Part shown: positions 43,153 to 48,663 of the stretch, piece by piece
Layout of the letters: each line of letters opens with the position of its first letter
How positions within the stretch are numbered: the first letter of the stretch is position 1
Assembly: GCA_017556745.1 (NCBI GenBank)
Contig: JAFYMF010000058.1
Location: 1 to 48,663 of the forward strand
DNA: 48,663 nt
Reading direction: 5' to 3'
Origin: Clostridia bacterium
Lineage (GTDB): Bacteria; Bacillota; Clostridia; Oscillospirales; CAG-272
Program-made: the position numbers and the translations under genes
Notes under the pieces: model-generated
Told to the model about the DNA's origin: nothing
Databases searched by the model: none
What the model saw: only the letters and a program-made list of their open reading frames with translations

Positions 43153-44409
43153 TTATTTTACCGAGTTCAGCGTTCCCATAAAGATTGGCATATTGTTCTC
43201 ACAGTCGATTATCATATACAGAAAAGGTCTGTCAAGATAAACGTATTTTGTATTGTTAATATCCTCAGGGGCGGCACTGTCCTTCATTTCAACGACTGTT
43301 GCCGCGCCTGCTTGGGTTCCCTTCTCACCTACCGAGATATAAGTCTTGTGGATGACTCTGCTGATAAATATATTTCCGCCGGTAGAGCTTCCAAGTCCCG
43401 AGAAATCCGCGTTAAAGGGGTCAAAAGCATCTTTTATTCCCATAGCTCTGAGAGCATCCGACATCTCGGTACCGTATTCTACCTCAAACTTGGGAATAGA
43501 GGTATGAACAGTGGCATTTTTTGCATTAGTCAGGATATCAAGGAGCTTAGCTCCGCTGAGACTGTCTACGTAGTCGGAAAGCGCTGTCCCCTCTTGGGGA
43601 AGAATAGCGACAAAGGCATATTTTCCACCCACGTAATACTTTATAAAGCCCTCGGCGTCCCCGTCACAGAGATACTTGGACTCAACACCGTTCATAAATT
43701 CCACCTTCTGCGTACTACCGTCAGACAGATGAAACTCACCTTTCTTTACCTGATTCTTTTTGTAGGTAACTCTCCATTCGGCATCAAACGCAAGTGCATT
43801 TACCAAATACATTATAGCATCAGAGGGAATTTCGTCAAGTATATTTTTTATCATCCCATCGGTCTCCCTCTCTACCCAGCTATTAATATCATTCAGCGTA
43901 GACTTGTCAAAGGCGGTCTTGTAGATATCCGCACGGTAGGTGTCTGCATTTTTCTGCAGAAAATCACCGTTTACAGTAAACCTTTCATCATCGGTAAACC
44001 AAATTGAATTTGCCACGTTAAGCTTATATTTTTCTCCTTGCGGCAGATTATCAATGTACTCTGACAGTATGTCGTTGAGCATTTCTCTTTCCACGCCGAT
44101 GGTGTCGGTCATCTCGCTGAGGGTATTCTCCTCTGCGCCGTTTACCGTCATGGCAAGCGCGGCAAGGACAGATAATGGAGAGATCAGAGTATTCTTTCCA
44201 TCCTCACTGCTTGACTGAAGCAAACGGACGGCAAAATCGGCGGTATCGGTTATTCCCCCCTCGATCGGTCTTTTCTCAGAGGTCGCAGGGGTAACGTTTT
44301 TCATAAGATCCTCGGACGTGATCTCATGTGAACAACCGAATGTGGATACAACAAATATAAGTAATAATACAAAGGAAATAATTCTTTCTGCAAATCGTGT
44401 TGTTTTCAT
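43153..44409 (-). CDS. Serpin lipoprotein 1 (serine protease inhibitor)
   Basis: A 418-residue serpin, strongly similar to serpin 2. The signal ends at Cys26 (FVVSTFGC). It retains NTLISPLSVLAALAMTVNGAEENTLSEM, VNALAFDAEW, the hinge EKGTQAGAAT and the ending YLDRPFLYMIIDCENNMPIFMGTLNSVK. The reactive loop differs from the copy (VVEMKDSAAPEDINN against MIEVNTTGADLVDE), with P1-P1' near Ser-Ala by counting, so the two probably trap different proteases. It begins 42 bases after the anti-sigma-like gene on the same strand and has no promoter of its own that I can see, so it is likely under control of the ECF sigma factor. Confidence 0.93.
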   Translation of the reverse strand: MKTTRFAERIISFVLLLIFVVSTFGCSHEITSEDLMKNVTPATSEKRPIEGGITDTADFAVRLLQSSSEDGKNTLISPLSVLAALAMTVNGAEENTLSEMTDTIGVEREMLNDILSEYIDNLPQGEKYKLNVANSIWFTDDERFTVNGDFLQKNADTYRADIYKTAFDKSTLNDINSWVERETDGMIKNILDEIPSDAIMYLVNALAFDAEWRVTYKKNQVKKGEFHLSDGSTQKVEFMNGVESKYLCDGDAEGFIKYYVGGKYAFVAILPQEGTALSDYVDSLSGAKLLDILTNAKNATVHTSIPKFEVEYGTEMSDALRAMGIKDAFDPFNADFSGLGSSTGGNIFISRVIHKTYISVGEKGTQAGAATVVEMKDSAAPEDINNTKYVYLDRPFLYMIIDCENNMPIFMGTLNSVK

Positions 44410-44451
44410 AAGTATTCTCCTTTATTATCGTTTTACAGTTCTCTTCTGCCG

Positions 44452-45123
44452 TTAATCTGCATCGGGTACTCTGTCAAGCACAACGGCATCAGCAACCAGT
44501 ATAAAGTGGTCACCTCGCGTTGGCTCCGGATTACCCGCCACACCGTTAGTTACCACAGGAGGTATAAGAGTAGAATATTTAACGGTTATCTCACTTCCAA
44601 CAGAGATCATAGACTCGGTGGGTTTATTATCAAGCTGTATTTTCTCTCCGTTTCCCTTTATTTCAATGGATACCGACTTACCGAAATTAACCTCGATATA
44701 CATACCCTTTGACAGATTTTCACTGTCAAGTGTATCTGTCACACGTCCCATAAAACAACTTCCCTCCTCGTACCAGCCGGTCACCTCAAGCATAACCGCC
44801 AGCAGATCAAGCTTCTCGCCGCGTTCACCGTCGTCCCCCTTGCTTACGGTGTTAGTCAAGCCTGAATTTTTTCCGTCGGCATCCTCATCAGACCAGCTAT
44901 TAAATCCGCCTGTGCTTGAATTGGTTAACCCATCAGTGCCGCTATCGCTACGGATAATTGCCACTGCGGTAAATGTCAATACCGTCACCAAAAAAACGGC
45001 TGCAACAGCAATAAGACCTTTAATAATTACTTTTTTCTTTTTTTCCTGTCTTACTTCTTCTGCTTCGGTTATTAATTCTTCATCGATATCGCCAATAGCA
45101 TCGATTATATCTTCTTCTCTCAC
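44452..45123 (-). CDS. Single-pass membrane protein, probable anti-sigma factor
   Basis: A 223-residue protein: a cytoplasmic N-terminus of about 32 residues (MREEDIIDAIGDIDEELITEAEEVRQEKKKK), one membrane helix at about 34-56, a Ser/Gly/Asp-rich linker, and an outer domain of about 110 residues with OB-like beta strands (FMGRVTDTLDSENLSKGMYIEVNFG). Its start overlaps the ECF sigma gene by 4 bases, the normal setting for an anti-sigma factor that holds its sigma partner at the membrane. No zinc-binding anti-sigma motif is seen, and the N-terminus is short, so the assignment rests on context and topology. The outer domain could sense a surface or protease signal. Confidence 0.7.
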   Translation of the reverse strand: MREEDIIDAIGDIDEELITEAEEVRQEKKKKVIIKGLIAVAAVFLVTVLTFTAVAIIRSDSGTDGLTNSSTGGFNSWSDEDADGKNSGLTNTVSKGDDGERGEKLDLLAVMLEVTGWYEEGSCFMGRVTDTLDSENLSKGMYIEVNFGKSVSIEIKGNGEKIQLDNKPTESMISVGSEITVKYSTLIPPVVTNGVAGNPEPTRGDHFILVADAVVLDRVPDAD

Positions 45124-45680
45124 AGTAAAAATCCCTCCTTTTCAAGATATTCCCTGAGGCTGTTCCTCATATTAAAGAGGATCTTTTTTGCCTTGTTCTC
45201 GCTAATACCGCAGTTTTCAGCTGCCTCGGAAAGAGAATCGAAGAAATAATATCTCATAATAAAGAGAATTCTCTTCTCCTTTGGCTGTCTCTGTAAAAAC
45301 TTGCTTATGGCACCTGAAAGCTCCTTTACCTCAGCCGCGACCTCTGCGTTCTCCCTTGCCTCAATACATTCAGACAGCTCGTCAAGGGAAACGGTATATT
45401 CCGACTCCCGTCTTTTGTCTCTCGTTTTGTATCGGTATCGGTCAATGGATATTCTGCGGGTTATCTTCCCAAGATATCCTGACAACCCTTTGGGTCTTGC
45501 GGGGGGAATAGACTCCCAGGCCGCAAAATAACTGTCGTTTACACACTCACGGCTATCCTCTCTGTCAGACAGCACATTCATTGCTATCTTAAAGAGATAG
45601 TTTTCATATTTGGCGGCTGTTTCCTCGATGGCTCTCTCGTCGCGCTCAAAGTAAAGCTCTATTATTTTCTCGTCCTGCAC
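45120..45680 (-). CDS. ECF-type RNA polymerase sigma factor
   Basis: A 186-residue sigma-70 family factor with only regions 2 and 4. Region 2 spans about residues 20-90 (AAKYENYLFKIAMNVLSDREDSRECVNDSYFAAWESIPPARP...FRISIDRYR-like end), region 4 about 120-180 (ILFIMRYYFFDSLSEAAENCGISENKAKKILFNMRNSLREYLEKEG). It starts at GTG behind AAAGGGGGATAAC. It should read the ECF-type promoter at 45724-45750 that lies just upstream of itself. It heads an operon with a membrane anti-sigma candidate and two serpins, so the serpins are probably made on a surface-stress signal. Confidence 0.9.
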   Translation of the reverse strand: MQDEKIIELYFERDERAIEETAAKYENYLFKIAMNVLSDREDSRECVNDSYFAAWESIPPARPKGLSGYLGKITRRISIDRYRYKTRDKRRESEYTVSLDELSECIEARENAEVAAEVKELSGAISKFLQRQPKEKRILFIMRYYFFDSLSEAAENCGISENKAKKILFNMRNSLREYLEKEGFLL

Positions 45681-45723
45681 AGTTATCCCCCTTTCCGTTT
45701 TGTTAAAGGTACCTTTACCTATA

Positions 45724-45750
45724 TACTCGTCAAAAATTTCTTTTGGTTCC
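45724..45750 (-). promoter_or_regulatory. ECF-type promoter of the sigma/serpin operon
   Basis: Minus strand: GGAACC (45745-45750), 15-bp spacer, CGAGTA (45724-45729). The GGAAC -35 and CG-rich -10 at this spacing are the hallmark of ECF-type promoters, unlike the sigma-A boxes elsewhere in the window. It lies 44 bases before the ECF sigma start, suggesting autoregulation. Confidence 0.65.
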
Positions 45751-45769
45751 GTTTTTTTCTAAAAAATAT

Positions 45770-45795
45770 CGGCCGACAGAAAAAACTGTCGGCCG
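45770..45795 (-). terminator. Terminator of the rqcH-kinase operon
   Basis: CGGCCGACAG (45770-45779) and CTGTCGGCCG (45786-45795) form a perfect 10-bp stem with a 6-nt A/T loop, then ATATTTTTT on the minus strand. It isolates the operon from the ECF promoter just downstream. Confidence 0.88.
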
Positions 45796-45803
45796 TACTA
45801 CAG

Positions 45804-46289
45804 CTAATCGCAAATATACTCGGTTGCCTCAAAGCCGCCGTCATTCTGCAGAATAAAATATATTTCCCCAAATCCCTCATCATACCGGGGATACTCAAAA
45901 GCAGAGGATATTGCGGTAATAGCCTTATCGGGAACTCTTGACTTCCCCTCACGTCCTGCATTTCTTAACTTGCAGTCGGTAATATTTCCTCTGAAAAGGA
46001 AGCCGTATACCTCATATCCTGCCTCAAGAGCCCGCGGTATATACCGTTCCCTGTCACTGACCTTGGGATTGGTATTATCGACAACAAGGGAACTGCCTCT
46101 ATCAAGACACTCGGTAAAGAGAATATTCTCTTTGTTGCGTGTGTGCAAAGTATCAAGATTAATATGAACGTGACTGTCTGAAAAATATTTGCGGTAAAAG
46201 GTGCTTTTGCCGCTTGCGGGTATACCCATTAGGATAACCGCCGTTTTTTCTCTTTCCTTGATGGAATTTATTACTGAGATCAGATCCAT
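45804..46289 (-). CDS. P-loop kinase of the polynucleotide-kinase-like type
   Basis: A 161-residue P-loop protein. I took the ATG at 46289 (MDLISVINSIKE), one base after the rqcH stop, because the longer frame only duplicates the antisense of rqcH. Walker A is GIPASGKST at residues 22-30; the following HINLDTL, the LVVDNTNPKVSDRERYI lid-region motif and the FLFRGNITDCKLRN helix match the AAA/T4-PNK-like kinase group. Such proteins phosphorylate nucleic acid ends or small molecules; substrate unknown. The near-zero spacing to rqcH means translational coupling, so a link to ribosome rescue is possible but unproven. Confidence 0.8.
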   Translation of the reverse strand: MDLISVINSIKEREKTAVILMGIPASGKSTFYRKYFSDSHVHINLDTLHTRNKENILFTECLDRGSSLVVDNTNPKVSDRERYIPRALEAGYEVYGFLFRGNITDCKLRNAGREGKSRVPDKAITAISSAFEYPRYDEGFGEIYFILQNDGGFEATEYICD

Positions 46290-46290
46290 A

Positions 46291-48048
46291 TTACTTTGTT
46301 TTGTGCATTTTTTCAATGCGGCTCTCGTCGGGAGTAACGTAGGCGGTGTAGTTGGTATTGTAAATAACGAACCCCGGCTTTGCACCGCCCGGCTTCTTAA
46401 CGTTCTTTACACGTGTGTAGTCTACTGCAATATTCTGCCCGCCTCGACTCTTTGAGTTGTACGCGGCAATCTCTGCCGCCTCGGTAAATGTAAGCTCAGA
46501 GGGTTCATCACCGTCACAAAGAAGAATAACGTGAGAACCTGCCTCATTCTTCACGTGGAACCAGTAGTCCCCCTTTGCGGCTGTCTTGGTAGTGAGAATA
46601 TCGTTCTGAACGTTATTCTTTCCGCAGAGCACCTTATATCCCTCAGTAGTAATATACTCAAGGGGAGCGTTCTGTATCTTCTTACGCTGAATATGATTTT
46701 TCATCTTTGAGGCAAAGCCGGAGGAGTAAAGCTCCGCTCTTATCTCAAGGAGATCGTTTTCACTTGACGCACGTGTGAGTGCATCAAAAACGGTATCAAT
46801 ATATTCAAGCTCCTTTTCAGCCGATTCTATCTGCTTTGAAAGCTCTACCTTCGCTACCTTCATCTTGGCATATTTCTTGTAGTAGCGCTGAGCATTCTGA
46901 GAAGGAGAAAGCTTTTCATCAAGCGTTATCTTTACCTCCCCGCAATCCTCTGAATAATAGTCGGTGAGGGTAACCTCCTTCATTCCACGCTTGAGTGCGT
47001 AAATACTTGAGGTGATGAGATCACCGAATTTTTTATATTTCTCCATATCATCGGTGGCATCAAGCTCCTCCAGCTGAAGGGCTATCTTTTTTCTCAGACG
47101 CGTATCAGCATTGGTAAGAAGTCTGAGAATATCGGAGGAGCGCTGTTTCATATGCTCAATGTGCTCTCGTCTTCCAAAGAACTCATCGGTCATAGAATAG
47201 AAATTACCGTATTCCCTTACAGTAGCCGACGTACCGTACTGCTTTATATCGGTAAAAGTATAGTCTATTGGCTTGCCTTCTTTTGATATTATCATCACCG
47301 GGGTAAATAAATCGGAATTAATATCGGAAATTATACGAGAAAATTCACTGTAAAGAACCTCGGGAGTTACTGTAGACACTGCACCGTCTGAATGACCTGT
47401 AGCACGATAAGCTATTTCACGGGCAATAAGGGAGGATATACCCATATATTTACTCATAATGAACTTATCAGCGGGCATATCGCTATCTGCAGATGAGAGG
47501 AATCGGTAAAACTCTTCCTCTGTTGCAGTACACGGATCTGCCTTTTTCTGTGCAGGAGGATTCTCATAGAAAAGGCCGGTGAGTATTGCTCGGCCGCTAT
47601 TGTCGGTAAGGTCAACAGTCTTGAGTGCACCGAGGATCTTTCTTTCTCCATCAAGAAGAATAATATTACTGTAGGTACCCATTATCTCGATGACAAGATA
47701 CTTTTTGCACTGATATCCCATTTCATCGTGACTATCAAAAATAAATTCGGCGGCTCTCTCAAAACCCTGCTGAATAACATTAAGAAAACGTGCACCGGAC
47801 AGATGCTTACGCAAAAGCATACAAAACATAGGTGCTTTTTCAGGGTTCTCTTTAGATACCGCAGTAAGAGCAAATCTCGGGCTGTTTGATCCTGCACGTA
47901 CCGAAAGACGGTAATTTTCTCTTTGGGTTCGGAGAAGAAGAACTATCTCCTCTTTTTCAGGCTGATATACTTTTTCAACTCTTGCATCAGATGCAAGAGT
48001 ATTTATTTCATGAACGGATGCTCTGAACATCCCTGCGTCAAATGGCAT
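46291..48048 (-). CDS. rqcH: Ribosome quality-control factor RqcH (NFACT protein)
   Basis: A 585-residue NFACT-family protein that binds stalled 50S-peptidyl-tRNA and adds alanine tails to the nascent chain. The NFACT-N domain starts MPFDAGMFRASVHEIN; RKHLSGARFLNV and YLVIEIMGTYSNIILLDG are family blocks. A long coiled-coil middle (KEVTLTDYYSEDCGEVKITLDEKLSPSQNAQRYYKKYAKMK...) and the C-terminal NFACT-R domain (KGDYWFHVKNEAGSHVIL, RGGQNIAVDYTRVKNVKKPGGAKPGFVIYNTN) complete it. The ATG follows AGGAAGAT. A P-loop kinase gene follows directly, and a GNAT gene precedes it by 18 bases. Confidence 0.93.
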   Translation of the reverse strand: MPFDAGMFRASVHEINTLASDARVEKVYQPEKEEIVLLLRTQRENYRLSVRAGSNSPRFALTAVSKENPEKAPMFCMLLRKHLSGARFLNVIQQGFERAAEFIFDSHDEMGYQCKKYLVIEIMGTYSNIILLDGERKILGALKTVDLTDNSGRAILTGLFYENPPAQKKADPCTATEEEFYRFLSSADSDMPADKFIMSKYMGISSLIAREIAYRATGHSDGAVSTVTPEVLYSEFSRIISDINSDLFTPVMIISKEGKPIDYTFTDIKQYGTSATVREYGNFYSMTDEFFGRREHIEHMKQRSSDILRLLTNADTRLRKKIALQLEELDATDDMEKYKKFGDLITSSIYALKRGMKEVTLTDYYSEDCGEVKITLDEKLSPSQNAQRYYKKYAKMKVAKVELSKQIESAEKELEYIDTVFDALTRASSENDLLEIRAELYSSGFASKMKNHIQRKKIQNAPLEYITTEGYKVLCGKNNVQNDILTTKTAAKGDYWFHVKNEAGSHVILLCDGDEPSELTFTEAAEIAAYNSKSRGGQNIAVDYTRVKNVKKPGGAKPGFVIYNTNYTAYVTPDESRIEKMHKTK

Positions 48049-48066
48049 TTTTTTATCTTCCTATAA

Positions 48067-48456
48067 TTAATTTACATTAGTCAGCACAAGACCAAGCTTT
48101 TTTGCAATTTTAAGTGACTTTATATTTTCATCCCGCACAAGGTAATAAAAAGGGATATCGCGGTCAGATAGAAAAGAAGCAAGAGTGACAGCATTTTTAT
48201 AGGCATACCCCCGACATCTATATTCGGGAGATGTCTCAAGTGTCATCTCGAATGCTCCGCAAACTCTGTCAGACGGGCACACCGCCGCCGCAGAAACTAT
48301 CTTTCCCGACACAACCGTTACAGCAGCATAACCACCCTGTGATATTATATCGTTTACCCGAAGTAAAAGATAGGACGGTATATCCGTTTTATCCGTAAGT
48401 AAAATACTATCGGAAAACGAGGAAAAAGTACAACCTTGAGAATAAAAGTAAAGAAT
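48067..48456 (-). CDS. GNAT-family acetyltransferase, start uncertain
   Basis: A GNAT-like protein of about 129 residues. The C-terminal half has the acetyl-CoA segment SPEYRCRGYAYKNAVTLASFL and the DENIKSLKIAKKLGLV motif. The first standard start is a GTG at 48312, which would leave only 81 residues and remove strand-forming sequence. The frame continues upstream (FSDSILLTDKTDIPSYLLLRVNDIISQGGYAAVTVV) to a stop at 48490-48492 without ATG, GTG or TTG. An ATT at 48456 lies about 10 bases after GGAGAG, and a second strong GGAGG is further up. I extend to 48456 with caution; a frameshift is the alternative. It sits just before rqcH on the same strand. Confidence 0.6.
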   Translation of the reverse strand: MLYFYSQGCTFSSFSDSILLTDKTDIPSYLLLRVNDIISQGGYAAVTVVSGKIVSAAAVCPSDRVCGAFEMTLETSPEYRCRGYAYKNAVTLASFLSDRDIPFYYLVRDENIKSLKIAKKLGLVLTNVN

Positions 48457-48529
48457 TTTATCACATCTCTCCGTTGTAACCCCCTCCTCTCACAAATATT
48501 GACCTAAAAATATAATTCACTTTGCAAAA

Positions 48530-48554
48530 AAGCCTGCAAAAAACTTGCAGGCTT
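48530..48554 (-). terminator. Terminator for a transcript entering from the right
   Basis: AAGCCTGCAA / TTGCAGGCTT stem with a 5-nt loop, followed by TTTTGC on the minus strand. Since it lies upstream of the GNAT gene, it ends a minus-strand transcript that starts beyond the window. The last 109 bases (48555-48663) contain no gene that I can support. Confidence 0.75.
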
Positions 48555-48663
48555 CATAAATCTTATTTATAAGTGCGTTCACTCAAAACCGAATAAAAGA
48601 TAGATAAGTAAAACAGAAACTCAAAGCAATGAACCAAATTGAATGAACTTAAATAATAAGTTC

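Noticed and set aside
48555..48663. Possible rRNA-operon flank at the right edge
   Set aside because: The AT-rich text with TTGAGTGAACGCAC on the minus strand and a terminator made me think of a region downstream of rRNA genes, but no rRNA sequence is visible in the window.

Overview
The window looks like chromosome of a spore-forming member of the Clostridia (Bacillota), probably a gut species. The basis is a spoIIGA-sigE pair, a dgt-dnaG-rpoD macrodomain, rpmE of the zinc-binding type, a TnpV protein typical of gut-Clostridia mobile elements, and serpins of the kind known from gut Clostridia such as Eubacterium siraeum. Promoters are of the ordinary sigma-A type and Shine-Dalgarno sites are strong. 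The species cannot be named from the sequence.

Layout. 1-3985: end of a four-gene operon with two adjacent, diverged MutS-like ATPases and two unrecognised partners, one of them membrane anchored. 3986-7370: accessory strip with TnpV, two related XRE-TPR regulators, a dense array of DNA hairpins, a small ORF broken by a stop codon, a ribbon-helix-helix protein and tRNA-Pro(CGG), whose 3' end lies inside a perfect 21-bp inverted repeat. It reads as a decayed mobile element beside a tRNA. 7547-10648: a sugar-acid catabolic operon (metallo-hydrolase, GalD-like dehydratase, cupin, SDR). 10649-11109: intergenic, with a short relic of a phenylacetate-CoA ligase. 11110-12783: orphan solute-binding lipoprotein. 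13035-18060: dgt, dnaG and two tandem rpoD copies. 18261-22600: two related ABC exporter half-transporters.

22784-30797: DUF1015 protein, ferredoxin-fused aldo-keto reductase, and two large paralogous secreted lipoproteins placed tail to tail. 30931-32532: spoIIGA-sigE with a promoter that resembles the Spo0A-activated spoIIG promoter (TTGACA, 21-bp spacer, TATAAT, overlapping 0A box). 32680-37771: housekeeping genes rpmE, hflX, yigZ, lysC, a HIT protein and an amidohydrolase. 37832-40362: BlaI-like repressor with its two operators and an M56 metalloprotease sensor. 40572-41852: an XRE regulator fused to a GIN-like beta-helix. 41895-45680: an ECF sigma / anti-sigma-like / two-serpin operon with its own ECF-type promoter. 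45804-48456: rqcH with a coupled P-loop kinase and an upstream GNAT enzyme.

Most unusual points: the ECF-sigma/serpin operon; the MutS-like pair; the hairpin array and tRNA-linked relic; tandem rpoD; and three genes (dgt, spoIIGA, GNAT) whose coding frame continues upstream of every ATG/GTG/TTG, each with an ATT codon near the expected start.
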